Under the pieces are notes generated by a model. It had not been told where the DNA came from. It ran no database searches and worked only from the letters and a program-made list of their open reading frames with translations. Position numbers and translations under genes: made by a program. DNA of 64,000 bases from Shewanella marisflavi (GTDB lineage: Bacteria; Pseudomonadota; Gammaproteobacteria; Enterobacterales; Shewanellaceae), in the NCBI RefSeq assembly GCF_023283925.1, contig NZ_JAKIKX010000004.1:358754-422753 (forward strand), given 5' to 3'. Shown here piece by piece: positions 53,731-63,498 of the stretch (the stretch's first letter is position 1; each line of letters begins with the position of its first letter).

Positions 53731-55763
53731 TGTTGATTGTCCTTTATGGTCGCGCCTTGACGGCGGCGTTTCTGATATTCCAGTTGCATCTTGTTGCGCA
53801 GCAGTACCTGAGGATCGTCAATCACCCCGGTGAGGGCGCGTTGCATCTCAGGTGGCAGCTCCTCGGGGGCGATGACGTTGCTCATGGCGGCGTTGGTCTG
53901 AGCGTCTGTCTCACCTTGTTCATCTGACTCGCTGGGGTTGCCCTGTGCCATATCGGCTTGAGCATTCGACCGCTCGCTTTCAGCTTGATGCTCTTGAGCG
54001 GCTTGCCCTGACTTGTCCGCTTGCTCGGGATCGGCGCTCATTTGCGCATCATTATTTGGCGATGACGATGACTGTTGCTCGCCAGACTGATTTTCATTGT
54101 CTTGAGATGAGCTTTCCTGATTGTTCTTAGCTGATTTATCTTGGGGAGAATCGGCCTGCTCGGATGAATTGCCGTCACTAGATTGAGATGGCTCACCGTT
54201 TTGGCTTGCCTGCTGCTCGCTCTCTTGTCCTTGGCTGTTTTGTCCTTGACTGTCTTGGCCTGCGTTGTCTTGACCAGCGCCGTCTTGGTTAGCATTGCCT
54301 TGCTCACCATTATCTTGATCGGCGTTTTGCTCAGATTGCTCTTGCTGAGACTTTTCCTGTTGAGCGTCCTGTTGACTCTCATCCTGATCAGATTGCTCTT
54401 GCCCGTCTCCATTTTGTGTTTGTTGCTCTTTGAGCTGCTTAGCCAGCTCAAGGTTTTGCTTGGCTTGGGTCAGCTGAGGATCTTTATCCAGTGCCTGCTG
54501 ATAACGCTCAATCGCCTTGTCGAGGTCATTGAGCTGCATCAGGCTATTGCCCTGATTGTATAAGCCATTGGCGGAATCATCTTGCTCGAATAGTGCCAGT
54601 GCCTGCTGATAGTCACCACTTTTATAGAGCGCTGAGGCTTTCCATTGGGGCGAGTTAAACAGCTCTGCAGCCTGCTGATGCTGGTCTGCCTGATAGGCCT
54701 GCATGGCGCGTTGATCGTCCGTGCTGAAAGGGTGTTGCCAGCTGATGGCCTGTGCCTGAGGGCTCGGCGCTAATACCAGAAAACAGGCAATCGCCGCGAA
54801 CGCCTGCCTGAAACTCAGCAGGACTGGGAGCAGCAAAAGCAAGGTGAGATAAGGGCCAAGATCTTGCCAGGTTTCTCCTTCTAGCTCAGAGGCCTTAGCA
54901 TCTGTCTCCTGGCTTAGGCTATCAATGAGGGATTCGAGGTCTTGGCCATCGGCGCGATAGCTAAATAGCTTACCACCACTTTGGTTGGCCAAGGTGCCAA
55001 GCTGATTGAGATTCGTTTTGCTCACCACTACCTGATCGCTATTATCCCTCATTAATTGCCCATCGGGCAGGCGGATGGCTGCGCCCTGAGTTGTGCCCAT
55101 TGCCATTATCGACAGGCGATACTGGCTGTCTGCCAATAGCGATTTAGTGTCACTAATCTGTTCAGGGTTGATCCCGTCAGTCACTAAGATAATCTCGCCT
55201 TTGAGATGACCGCCCTGCAGTAGTAATTGCTTGGCCTGACTTATCGCAGCGGGCAGATTAGAACCCAATACCGGCATGATCTCAGGTGAGAGGGTCGGTA
55301 GCAGGTTGAGTAAGGTGGCCTTATCCCGCGTGAGTGGGCTGATGATAAAGGCATCCCCGGCATAGGCGACCAGGCCGGTTTCGCCCTCTTTAAGGCTCTT
55401 GATCAGATCCGTCGCCTTAAATTTGGCCTGTGTTAGGCGGTTGGGCGCCAGATCGGTCGCATACATGGAAAGTGACATATCCATCACTATCACCCTGCCA
55501 AGGTTTGACTCAAAAACCGGCAGGTTTTGCTTGGTCAGCGCCGGGCCGGACAGCGCCAGGACCCCGACCAGCCAGATGAAGCTGATGAGACCTAATTGAC
55601 CTTTTTTTGTGGTCGCCTGACCGCTGACCAATACTTTGGCCAGATGAGGCGCGATATAACGATTCCAGCTTGAGGCCTGATATTGCTGGCGTTTAAGTTG
55701 CCAGAGCAATAGCGCGAGTGGAATAAGGGCTAAAAGCCATTCGGGGCGGAGAAAATGGATCAT
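53724..55763 (-). CDS. BatB/BatC fusion: VWA domain plus TPR and low-complexity tail
   Basis: A 679-residue protein. Two membrane segments near the N-terminus (about 5-20 and 60-80) are followed by a von Willebrand factor A domain with the metal site DMSLSMYATD (DxSxS) near 94-103, a third membrane segment near 300-320, TPR repeats (about 355-450), and a long Gln/Ser/Asn/Asp/Glu-rich tail (about 455-635). BatB (VWA) and BatC (TPR) are separate genes in some bacteria and fused in others; here they are fused. It overlaps batA by four bases. Confidence 0.9.
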   Translation of the reverse strand: MIHFLRPEWLLALIPLALLLWQLKRQQYQASSWNRYIAPHLAKVLVSGQATTKKGQLGLISFIWLVGVLALSGPALTKQNLPVFESNLGRVIVMDMSLSMYATDLAPNRLTQAKFKATDLIKSLKEGETGLVAYAGDAFIISPLTRDKATLLNLLPTLSPEIMPVLGSNLPAAISQAKQLLLQGGHLKGEIILVTDGINPEQISDTKSLLADSQYRLSIMAMGTTQGAAIRLPDGQLMRDNSDQVVVSKTNLNQLGTLANQSGGKLFSYRADGQDLESLIDSLSQETDAKASELEGETWQDLGPYLTLLLLLPVLLSFRQAFAAIACFLVLAPSPQAQAISWQHPFSTDDQRAMQAYQADQHQQAAELFNSPQWKASALYKSGDYQQALALFEQDDSANGLYNQGNSLMQLNDLDKAIERYQQALDKDPQLTQAKQNLELAKQLKEQQTQNGDGQEQSDQDESQQDAQQEKSQQEQSEQNADQDNGEQGNANQDGAGQDNAGQDSQGQNSQGQESEQQASQNGEPSQSSDGNSSEQADSPQDKSAKNNQESSSQDNENQSGEQQSSSSPNNDAQMSADPEQADKSGQAAQEHQAESERSNAQADMAQGNPSESDEQGETDAQTNAAMSNVIAPEELPPEMQRALTGVIDDPQVLLRNKMQLEYQKRRRQGATIKDNQQW

Positions 55764-56764
55764 GAGCCTCTCCGGGGGAAGCGTTGAACTAAAGCCTGCA
55801 CGGCAGCAAGGCGGGTTAACATCATCAATACACTGATCAGCATAGCCAAGGCTAAGGGGTAAAAGAAGAGCTCGGCTTGGGGGCGATAGCTGAGCTGATC
55901 GCTGTCGGTAGGTTCGAGCTTATCTATCTCTTGGTAGATCCCCTGCAACTCGTCTGAATTGCGTGCCCTGAAATAGCGGCCATTGGTTTTTTGCGCCAGT
56001 AGGGTGAGCTGGTCTTCGTCAAGATCCATCGACGGATTGACCCGCTCTTTACCGAATAGGGTGCGACGTTCCAACACCTCGGCGCCCACGCCAATAGTGT
56101 AGATAGTGATGCCGCGCTTAGCGGCGATATCGGCGGCTTGCTCTGGAGTGATACTGCCAGAGTTATTGGAACCATCGGTCAGCAGAATCAATACGCGATT
56201 ACTCTGCTGCGCCTTGTCGAAGCGTTTAACTGCCAGAGCGATGGCTTCACCAATGGCCGTCTGTTTACCTACCAGGCCAATCTGGGCCTCGGTGAGAAAC
56301 TGAGCAACCGAGCGTCTGTCTTGCGTGAGGGGCGCTTGTAGGTAGGCGTGATCGGCAAACAGGATCAGCCCAAGCTTATCGCCCTTACGGCGCTCGATAA
56401 ACTCGTTCATGACCTCTTGCACCATGGTAAATCTGTCGACCGTCTTGCCCTCAAGCACCATATCTTCAATCTGCATACTGCCTGACAGATCCACCGCCAG
56501 CATAAGATCCCGGCCTTTACTGGGCAGCTCTATGGCATCACCAACCCAGAGCGGGCGGGCAACGGCGATAACCAGCAGCGACCAGAGTAGCCAGTAGGGC
56601 CAGCGGGCGCTGGGATTGGCGCTGTGTTGACCTATGGCGCGGGTGTCTGCGACGCCTGGCAGTTGCAGTTGGCCACCCTTGACCTGAGCAGTTTGTTTGC
56701 TGCGGGCGAAGATCAGCGGCAAAGGGAGCAGGAGTAATAACCAGGGCCAGGCTAGCGTGAACAT
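55760..56764 (-). CDS. batA: BatA-type VWA-domain protein
   Basis: A 334-residue membrane protein. Membrane segments lie at about 3-20, 55-75 and near 305-325; between them is a von Willebrand A domain with MIDAS motif AVDLSGSM near 90-97 and LLTDGSNNSG near 195-204. It is paired with BatB in the same operon and overlaps the DUF4381 gene by 13 bases. Confidence 0.92.
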   Translation of the reverse strand: MFTLAWPWLLLLLPLPLIFARSKQTAQVKGGQLQLPGVADTRAIGQHSANPSARWPYWLLWSLLVIAVARPLWVGDAIELPSKGRDLMLAVDLSGSMQIEDMVLEGKTVDRFTMVQEVMNEFIERRKGDKLGLILFADHAYLQAPLTQDRRSVAQFLTEAQIGLVGKQTAIGEAIALAVKRFDKAQQSNRVLILLTDGSNNSGSITPEQAADIAAKRGITIYTIGVGAEVLERRTLFGKERVNPSMDLDEDQLTLLAQKTNGRYFRARNSDELQGIYQEIDKLEPTDSDQLSYRPQAELFFYPLALAMLISVLMMLTRLAAVQALVQRFPRRGS

Positions 56765-57246
56765 GGCGCCTCCTTGCTCTGTTTTAGGGGGAGGGCCTGT
56801 TGCAGCCAGGCTTGAGCGCCCGCGAGTAATTGCGATGCCTCATCAGTCGATAGCTCTGCTGACTGGAAGCGTTTTTCTAGCAAGGTAGCCAGGTGAGGGT
56901 CTATGCCGGGCACCTGCTTTTTAAGCCAGTCATACCAAGCTGCTCCTTGCAAAGAGGCGACCTGCTCCCGCGGCAAGTAACTCATGGCGCTGCGTTTAAG
57001 CAAGGCGTTGACGCTATGGGGCAGCTGGGGATCGCTTGCCTCAAGTTGACTGAGCAGCTTTAAGGCCTCACGTTTGGCGGCCAGGTGTTTACGTCTGCGC
57101 TTAAGATAGATAACAAGGCCACAAACGACTAGCAGTAGCAAAAGTGCCAGCAGGTAGTAGCCGTAGGCGAGGGGCCATAGCCCGATAGGGTCAGGGGTAA
57201 TAATATCCTGCATTGCAGCCAGGTCGGATTGCGGAGCCACTTGCAT
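56752..57246 (-). CDS. DUF4381 family membrane protein of the Bat operon
   Basis: A 164-residue protein with one membrane segment (GYYLLALLLLLVVCGLVIYL, about 29-48) that begins after the family pattern DIITPDPIGLWPLAYG, and a helical cytoplasmic domain. DUF4381 proteins always sit between the DUF58 and BatA genes. No separate function is known. The start abuts the DUF58 stop. Confidence 0.9.
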   Translation of the reverse strand: MQVAPQSDLAAMQDIITPDPIGLWPLAYGYYLLALLLLLVVCGLVIYLKRRRKHLAAKREALKLLSQLEASDPQLPHSVNALLKRSAMSYLPREQVASLQGAAWYDWLKKQVPGIDPHLATLLEKRFQSAELSTDEASQLLAGAQAWLQQALPLKQSKEAPCSR

Positions 57247-58176
57247 CTACCTCAAGGCTCCCATCTGCTGATTTAAGGGCTGCGCCGCACTTATGGTTCT
57301 CGGGCGTGCGTTGATCTGATTCATCATGGTGATAAATCCTTGTTGCTGTGTCTGTTGCTGAGCGAGCCAGGCGTTGTAGCTGCGTCTATCTAGCATCAGC
57401 TCCTTACCGCCATCTCTGACAGGAAACTGAAACTGAGATGGCAGTTTCAGCGTGCCTTGTCTGAGTGGGTCAGTGAGTAAAAACGCCCCAATGTCGCAAT
57501 GGCGTTTTAGCTCACTCAAAGGCCCTAAGCATTGCGGACTAAAATGACTGCCATCACTGATGATCCAGATGAGTGAGCCAGGTTTGGCGATGCGTCTGAG
57601 TCGCTGGCAGGCACTGAATATATGGTCTGGCTGTTTGGTCGGGTTGGCCATCTGGGCCAACTGGTGTTGATGTACCTTTTCGACGGCCGAGATCAACGCC
57701 AACATGCCGGTTTGTCTGCTGCGGGGCTTAAGCTCTAGGTGTTCTGCCTCGCTGGCAATCAGCGCGCCTAAGCGATCGCCATGGCCTACCGCGGCCCAGC
57801 CAAGGGTGGCGGCCAGATGGGCGGCCTGAACCGACTGAAGCATTAAGCTTGAGCCGAAATAGAGGCTGTGGCTGAGATCCAGCAGTAACAGCACCGGACG
57901 TTCACGCTCCTCGACAAACAACTTGGTATGGGCCTTGCCGGTTCTGGCAGTGACCCGCCAGTCTATGGTGCGCACGTCATCACCGCTTTGGTAATGGCGC
58001 ACCTCGGCAAACTCCATGCCGCGTCCCTTGATGCTGCTGGCTCTGTGTCCGGCCAATGCGGCTCGCGCCTTGGTTCTGCGTTCGGGCAGGGCTCTGGCCA
58101 GATTTTGGCAGGCTAGCAGCTCTTTTTGATTGAGCGACACACCATCGGCAAACAGGGGTAAAGCATTCTGTTCCAT
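57247..58176 (-). CDS. DUF58 family protein of the MoxR-Bat operon
   Basis: A 309-residue protein. The DUF58 signature GMEFAEVRHYQSGDDVRTID lies near 53-72, followed by a VWA-like fold with LLLLDLSHSLYFGS near 95-108. It overlaps the moxR stop by one base. In this operon type it is expected to work with the MoxR ATPase on envelope proteins. Confidence 0.92.
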   Translation of the reverse strand: MEQNALPLFADGVSLNQKELLACQNLARALPERRTKARAALAGHRASSIKGRGMEFAEVRHYQSGDDVRTIDWRVTARTGKAHTKLFVEERERPVLLLLDLSHSLYFGSSLMLQSVQAAHLAATLGWAAVGHGDRLGALIASEAEHLELKPRSRQTGMLALISAVEKVHQHQLAQMANPTKQPDHIFSACQRLRRIAKPGSLIWIISDGSHFSPQCLGPLSELKRHCDIGAFLLTDPLRQGTLKLPSQFQFPVRDGGKELMLDRRSYNAWLAQQQTQQQGFITMMNQINARPRTISAAQPLNQQMGALR

Positions 58177-59132
58177 TAAGGCACCGCAACCTGACTAAGG
58201 ATATGGTCGATCACCTGATCGGCACTTACGCCTTCTGCCTGCGCCTGATAGCTCAGCAGCAGACGATGGCGCAGCACATTAGGGACTACGGCTTGAATAT
58301 CTTCAGGCGAGACAAAGTCGCGCTCCATCAACCAAGCGCGGGCACGGGCACAGCGCTCGATGGAAATCGTTGCCCTGGGGCTGACGCCATATTCCAGCCA
58401 GTTGGCGAGCTGATCGCTATATTGCTGTGGCTGCCGGGTGGCCATCACGATATTGACGATATATTGCTCCAGCGGCTCGGCCAGATAGATATCCAATGCC
58501 GCTTTTCGGGCGGCGAAGACTTCGTCCTGGGCGATAGGTGCTACCTTAGGAAGCTGCTGAGTAATAGCTTCACTACGTGATAAGCGCATGATCTCAAATT
58601 CGGTTTCAGCACTCGGATAATCCAAATTCAGGTGCATTAAGAAACGGTCCAGCTGGGCTTCTGGTAGGGGATAGGTACCCTCGTTTTCCAGTGGGTTTTG
58701 GGTTGCCATCACCAGAAACAGCTTAGGCAGTTTATAACTTTGTTTGCCCACAGTGACCTGGCCTTCGGCCATGGCTTCAAGTAAAGCTGATTGCACCTTT
58801 GCCGGGGCGCGGTTGATTTCATCGGCCAAAATCAAGTTGTGAAAGATAGGGCCGGCTTCAAATTCGAAGGTCGCCGTTTGGGCGCGATAGATATCGGTGC
58901 CGGTCAGATCGGCCGGCAGCAGATCAGGGGTAAATTGAATACGGTGGAAGTCACCCTCAACGCCATCGCTTAACGCTTTAACCGCACGGGTTTTGGCCAG
59001 ACCTGGCGGGCCTTCAACCAATAAGTGACCATCGGCAATCAGTGCGATCAGTAAGTTTTCGGTAAGAGTGGGTTGACCCAGGATCACTTTATCCAGGTAT
59101 TCACGTAATGCATGAAATCGACTTAACGGCAT
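58176..59132 (-). CDS. MoxR family AAA+ ATPase
   Basis: A 318-residue AAA+ chaperone-like ATPase. Walker A GPPGLAKTR lies near 40-48, Walker B LILADEINRAPAKVQSALLE near 99-118, sensor 1 LVMATQNPLENEGTYPLPEA near 140-159 and a MoxR-type lid at the C-terminus. It is the first gene of the six-gene Bat operon and probably activates or assembles the VWA partners. Confidence 0.95.
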   Translation of the reverse strand: MPLSRFHALREYLDKVILGQPTLTENLLIALIADGHLLVEGPPGLAKTRAVKALSDGVEGDFHRIQFTPDLLPADLTGTDIYRAQTATFEFEAGPIFHNLILADEINRAPAKVQSALLEAMAEGQVTVGKQSYKLPKLFLVMATQNPLENEGTYPLPEAQLDRFLMHLNLDYPSAETEFEIMRLSRSEAITQQLPKVAPIAQDEVFAARKAALDIYLAEPLEQYIVNIVMATRQPQQYSDQLANWLEYGVSPRATISIERCARARAWLMERDFVSPEDIQAVVPNVLRHRLLLSYQAQAEGVSADQVIDHILSQVAVP

Positions 59133-59542
59133 GATGCTACTCGGTATTATTTAATTGTGTGAGCTGTAGACAGCGTGTTGAGTAAAAAATTCAGTGGTAA
59201 ATGGTTTATCGCACTCCATGACTTAAGCAGAGGGCCTGCTAGGATTGGGCTGTGCCAATTTCCATTCAGCAAATTAAGTTAACATGCTTAAACGGGGATT
59301 TAAACCAGAGTTAGCCGCAAAATTCGCATTTATTAAACATTGTTAATCAACATCTTTTTCGATATTTGTTGTTTAAAAACCAAACGGGTGTTTAAAACCT
59401 TGAAATAAGAAGTTAGAATCAGATCACACTTTGATGGTCTGACCTGTTGTGAAGCTGTTACAAAAGTAGAACAACGGGGTAGGGAAGAATAATAACGGCG
59501 TTAATAGAAGCGTTTCTATCAGACGCGTCACGAGGGCAAAAG
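59133..59542. other. Divergent control region between moxR and fadI
   Basis: About 410 bases with no gene. It holds the promoters of both operons and is AT-rich near fadI. A PsrA-like site is listed separately. Several TTAA-rich dyads around 59280-59400 are visible but not assigned. Confidence 0.6.
59381..59394. promoter_or_regulatory. PsrA-like operator upstream of fadI
   Basis: CAAACGGGTGTTTA fits the Pseudomonas PsrA motif G/C-AAAC-N2-4-GTTT-G/C except at the last base. It lies about 150 bases before the fadI start. PsrA represses beta-oxidation genes until long-chain fatty acids bind it, including in Shewanella. Confidence 0.5.
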
Positions 59543-60853
59543 ATGAGTGAATTACAGCAAGTAAGGAATGCGAAGGGTGATCGCATCGCGATAGTGATGG
59601 GGCTAAGAACCCCTTTCGCTAAGCAGGCGACCGCTTTTCATGGGGTGTCGGCGCTGGATATGGGCAAGATGGTGGTCAATGAACTCTTGTCTCGCAGTGA
59701 ATTAGACTCGAAAGAAATTGAGCAGCTTGTTTATGGTCAGGTGGTGCAGATGCCTGCAGCGCCTAACATCGCCCGCGAGATAGTGTTAGGGACTGGCATG
59801 GATGTCTCTACCGACGCTTACAGCGTAACACGCGCCTGTGCTACCAGTTTTCAGTCAACGGTCAATGTGGCCGAATCCATCATGACGGGCAATATCGAGA
59901 TAGGCATTGCCGGCGGTGCCGACTCTTCGTCTGTACTGCCCATTGGTGTATCAAAGAAGTTAGCCCACGCCCTGGTGGATCTGAATAAGGCCCGCAGTTT
60001 AGGGCAGAAATGGTCAATTATCCGTCGTCTAGGGCTCAAAGATCTTTTACCCGTTCCCCCTGCGGTTGCCGAATACTCGACCGGATTGTCTATGGGACAG
60101 ACTGCCGAGCAGATGGCAAAGACTTACAATATTAGCCGCGCCGATCAGGATGCGCTGGCGCACCGCTCTCATACCCTAGCGACAGAGACCTGGGATTCAG
60201 GCCATCTACGTGATGAAGTGATGGTGGCTCATGTGCCGCCTTATAAGTCCTTTATCGATAGAGACAATAACATTCGTGAGAACTCTTCTCTGGATTCCTA
60301 CGCTAAGTTGCGCCCGGCATTCGATCGCAAGCACGGTTCGGTAACTGCAGCTAACAGTACGCCGCTAACCGATGGTGCTTCGGCGGTACTACTGATGAGC
60401 GAGAGTCGCGCAAAGGCGCTCGGCTATGAGCCTATCGGCTATATCAAGAGCTATGCCTTTAGCGCCATCGATGTGTGGCAGGATATGTTGATGGGGCCTT
60501 CCTATGCAACGCCACTGGCACTGAAACGTGCCGGTATGGAGCTTGAAGATCTGACTTTAATCGAGATGCACGAGGCCTTTGCGGCGCAGACGCTCGCCAA
60601 TATGCAGATGTTTGCCTCGAAGAAGTTTGCCAAAGAGAAGCTTGGCCGCGACCGCGCCATCGGCGACATCGATATGACTAAGTTTAACGTTCTAGGTGGC
60701 TCATTGGCCTATGGCCATCCCTTTGCGGCAACGGGTACCCGTTTGATCACTCAGGTATGTCGTGAGCTAAAACGACGTGGCGGCGGCACTGGCCTGGCAA
60801 CGGCTTGTGCGGCAGGTGGTTTAGGTGCAGCAATGATAGTAGAAGTGGAGTGA
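59543..60853 (+). CDS. fadI: 3-ketoacyl-CoA thiolase, beta subunit of the anaerobic beta-oxidation complex
   Basis: A 436-residue thiolase, the length of FadI (FadA is about 390). The nucleophilic Cys is in [14 protein letters not shown] near 99-112; the acid/base Cys and His are in [12 protein letters not shown] and YGHPFAATG at the C-terminus. It cleaves 3-ketoacyl-CoA to acetyl-CoA and a shortened acyl-CoA. GAGGG precedes the ATG. fadJ starts four bases after its stop. Confidence 0.95.
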   Translation: MSELQQVRNAKGDRIAIVMGLRTPFAKQATAFHGVSALDMGKMVVNELLSRSELDSKEIEQLVYGQVVQMPAAPNIAREIVLGTGMDVSTDAYSVTRACATSFQSTVNVAESIMTGNIEIGIAGGADSSSVLPIGVSKKLAHALVDLNKARSLGQKWSIIRRLGLKDLLPVPPAVAEYSTGLSMGQTAEQMAKTYNISRADQDALAHRSHTLATETWDSGHLRDEVMVAHVPPYKSFIDRDNNIRENSSLDSYAKLRPAFDRKHGSVTAANSTPLTDGASAVLLMSESRAKALGYEPIGYIKSYAFSAIDVWQDMLMGPSYATPLALKRAGMELEDLTLIEMHEAFAAQTLANMQMFASKKFAKEKLGRDRAIGDIDMTKFNVLGGSLAYGHPFAATGTRLITQVCRELKRRGGGTGLATACAAGGLGAAMIVEVE

Positions 60854-60857
60854 TCTC

Positions 60858-62978
60858 ATGGAAAAGAGTTTTACATTAAGTCGTCTCGATAGCGGCATCG
60901 CTGTGCTGACCATGGATGTGCCGGGGGAGACCATGAATACCTTGAGGGCCGAGTTTGGTCCTGAGATCTGTGAGATGTTGGCCGAGATTAAGAGCGATGC
61001 CAGTATCCGCGGTGTGGTGATTATCTCTGGTAAGAAAGACTCATTTGTTGCAGGTGCCGATATTTCCATGCTTGATGCCTGCAGCACGGCAGGGGATGCG
61101 CGCGAGTTATCCAAGCAGGGCCATGAGGTGTTTTTCGCGCTTGAGTCGTTAACCATTCCTGTAGTTGCGGCCATAAATGGTGCCTGTCTCGGCGGCGGTC
61201 TCGAGCTGGCGCTTGCCTGTCATCAACGTGTCTGCAGCGATAGTAACAAGACCATGTTAGGTCTGCCTGAAGTGCAGCTTGGCTTGTTGCCTGGTGGCGG
61301 TGGAACCCAGCGTCTGCCACGCTTGGTAGGCATTGCCAAGGCGTTAGATATGATGCTGACCGGCAAACAGCTGAGACCCAAGCAGGCCCTGAAATTAGGC
61401 TTGGTAGATGATGTGGTGCCCGAGTCTATTTTACTGCAAACGGCAGTCGAGATGGCACTGGCAGGAGCACGTCCGGCTAAGAAGCGTAAGGTCTCTTTGG
61501 TTGAGAAGCTGTTAGAGGGCACGCCTGTGGGGCGTAACATCATCTTCGATCAGGCACTTAAGCAGGTTAACAAGAAGACCCAGGGTAACTATCCTGCACC
61601 AGAGAAGATCATCGACTGTGTACGCCAAGGCATGACCAAAGATATGGTGAAAGGCCTTGAGGTGGAAGCTCAGCATTTTGGCGATCTGGTGGTTTCTAGC
61701 GAGTCTGAAGCCTTGAGAAGCATCTTCTTTGCGACCACAGAGATGAAGAAAGAATCTGGCGCCGGTGATGTATCGCCTAAGGCCGTCAAGAAGGTGATGG
61801 TATTGGGCGGTGGTTTGATGGGCGGCGGAATCGCTTCTGTCACTACTACTAAGGCCAAGATCCCTGTGCGGGTGAAAGATATCAGCGAAACGGGTTTGAG
61901 CAATGCGCTCGCTTATGCCTATAAGTTGCTGGCCAAAGGGGTTAAGCGTCGCCATATAACACCGGCTGTACGGGATAACCTGATGGCGCTGATGACCACG
62001 ACCACCGAATATAAAGGCATCAAAGATGCGGATATGGTGGTGGAAGCGGTATTTGAAGATCTCAATCTAAAACATCAGATGGTGAAGGATGTTGAGCGTG
62101 AATGTGGCGAACATACTATTTTCGCCTCGAATACTTCCTCACTGCCGATCAAACAGATCGCCGAGGCTGCTGAGCGTCCTGAAAATGTGATTGGTTTGCA
62201 CTATTTCTCACCAGTAGAAAAGATGCCACTGGTTGAGGTCATTGCCCATGAGAAAACTTCGCCTCAGACCATTGCAACTACTGTGGCCTTTGCCCGTAAA
62301 CAGGGTAAGACGCCAATCGTGGTGAAAGATGGTGCCGGTTTCTACGTTAACCGTATTTTGGCGCTCTACATGAATGAGGCGGCGAATCTGTTGTTAGAGG
62401 GGCAGAGTGTCGAACATCTCGATAAAGCGCTGGTGAAGTTTGGTTTCCCTGTAGGCGCCATGACCTTGCTTGACGAAGTGGGTATCGATGTGGGAGCTAA
62501 GATCTCGCCCATTCTTGAAAAAGAGCTTGGTGAGCGCTTTAAGGCGCCAGCTGCCTTTGACAAGCTACTCGCTGACGATCGTAAGGGGCGTAAGAATGGC
62601 AAGGGCTTCTACCAATATGGTGACAAGGCGAAGAAGAAACTGGTCGATGAAAGTGTCTATGGTGTGCTTGGGCTAACTCCTGGTACGGATAAAGAGCCAA
62701 GAGCAGTTGCCGAGCGTTGTGTTATGCAGATGCTTAACGAGGCGGTTCGTTGTCTGGAGGAGGGGATCATTGCCTCGCCAAGAGACGGCGATATCGGTGC
62801 GATTTTTGGTATCGGATTCCCACCATTCTTAGGTGGCCCTTTCCGTTACATGGACTCGTTAGGTGCGAAACACTTGGTTGAGATATTAAAGCGTTATCAA
62901 AGTGAGTTTGGTGATCGTTTTACGCCTTGTGACCGATTAGTCGAGATGGCCGAATCTGGTGCTAAGTTTTACGATTAA
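60858..62978 (+). CDS. fadJ: Multifunctional fatty acid oxidation complex alpha subunit FadJ
   Basis: A 706-residue protein with an N-terminal enoyl-CoA hydratase/isomerase domain (about 1-190; KDSFVAGADISML and GGGLELALACHQR) and a C-terminal 3-hydroxyacyl-CoA dehydrogenase domain (about 310-706; VMVLGGGLMGGGIA as NAD site, and IGLHYFSPVEKMPLVEVI with the catalytic His). Length and operon place with fadI mark it as FadJ and not FadB. It performs the hydration and oxidation steps of beta-oxidation. Confidence 0.95.
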   Translation: MEKSFTLSRLDSGIAVLTMDVPGETMNTLRAEFGPEICEMLAEIKSDASIRGVVIISGKKDSFVAGADISMLDACSTAGDARELSKQGHEVFFALESLTIPVVAAINGACLGGGLELALACHQRVCSDSNKTMLGLPEVQLGLLPGGGGTQRLPRLVGIAKALDMMLTGKQLRPKQALKLGLVDDVVPESILLQTAVEMALAGARPAKKRKVSLVEKLLEGTPVGRNIIFDQALKQVNKKTQGNYPAPEKIIDCVRQGMTKDMVKGLEVEAQHFGDLVVSSESEALRSIFFATTEMKKESGAGDVSPKAVKKVMVLGGGLMGGGIASVTTTKAKIPVRVKDISETGLSNALAYAYKLLAKGVKRRHITPAVRDNLMALMTTTTEYKGIKDADMVVEAVFEDLNLKHQMVKDVERECGEHTIFASNTSSLPIKQIAEAAERPENVIGLHYFSPVEKMPLVEVIAHEKTSPQTIATTVAFARKQGKTPIVVKDGAGFYVNRILALYMNEAANLLLEGQSVEHLDKALVKFGFPVGAMTLLDEVGIDVGAKISPILEKELGERFKAPAAFDKLLADDRKGRKNGKGFYQYGDKAKKKLVDESVYGVLGLTPGTDKEPRAVAERCVMQMLNEAVRCLEEGIIASPRDGDIGAIFGIGFPPFLGGPFRYMDSLGAKHLVEILKRYQSEFGDRFTPCDRLVEMAESGAKFYD

Positions 62979-62995
62979 TTAATTTTGAATTTAAC

Positions 62996-63025
62996 AATGC
63001 GGCAACATGATGCCGCATTTTTTTT
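62996..63025 (+). terminator. Rho-independent terminator after fadJ
   Basis: AATGCGGCA and TGCCGCATT pair around ACATGA and are followed by T residues. Confidence 0.94.
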
Positions 63026-63145
63026 GCCCTAGGATATTTTTTGCCTGTTTTTTGTTCAGATATTGGTTGGGTTCAGGTATGATGCTCAGCTCATTTTTGC
63101 GATTTTCAGTTTCTTTAGCGCGGTTGTTTTGAGGTATTTTCTGTG

Positions 63146-63343
63146 ATGGTACTTATTCTTAGTGTGTTGACTGTGAGCAGTCTGGCGATGGGAAACCTGG
63201 CATTTCGAGCTGGTCTAGGGGTAAAGCGTTGGGCCGTCTTAGGGCTTGTGTTAGGGCCCGTTGCTTATCCGCTACTGAGTACCCACAAGCGTTTCGCGCT
63301 AAAGCGAGTGCAGGGTAGGCATAGCGTCGCGATTAAAGTGTGA
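63146..63343 (+). CDS. Small membrane protein (65 aa), hypothetical
   Basis: A short protein with two hydrophobic segments (about 2-20, VLILSVLTVSSLAMG, and 28-45, WAVLGLVLGPVAYPLL) and a basic tail (THKRFALKRVQGRHS). GAGG lies about 11 bases before the ATG. It is not recognised. The GLVLGPVAYPLL pattern is also seen in other small two-helix proteins of unknown role. It stands alone between two terminators. Confidence 0.65.
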   Translation: MVLILSVLTVSSLAMGNLAFRAGLGVKRWAVLGLVLGPVAYPLLSTHKRFALKRVQGRHSVAIKV

Positions 63344-63434
63344 TGTCTTCGCTATTCTGCCTTATAGCCCAACCGGTTTTCCCAAGCGCAGATAAAGCCC
63401 ATTGTGATTCCCTCTAGTGGAATATCGCAGGATC

Positions 63435-63464
63435 AAAAAAGGAGCTCTTGATAGCTCCTTTTTT
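63435..63464. terminator. Bidirectional rho-independent terminator
   Basis: AAAAAAGGAGCT and AGCTCCTTTTTT form a symmetric hairpin. On the minus strand it ends the small-peptide transcript; on the plus strand it may end the 65-codon gene. Confidence 0.93.
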
Positions 63465-63498
63465 ATGTGTCTGGTTTTACTAAGAGGGTGAAATTCAA

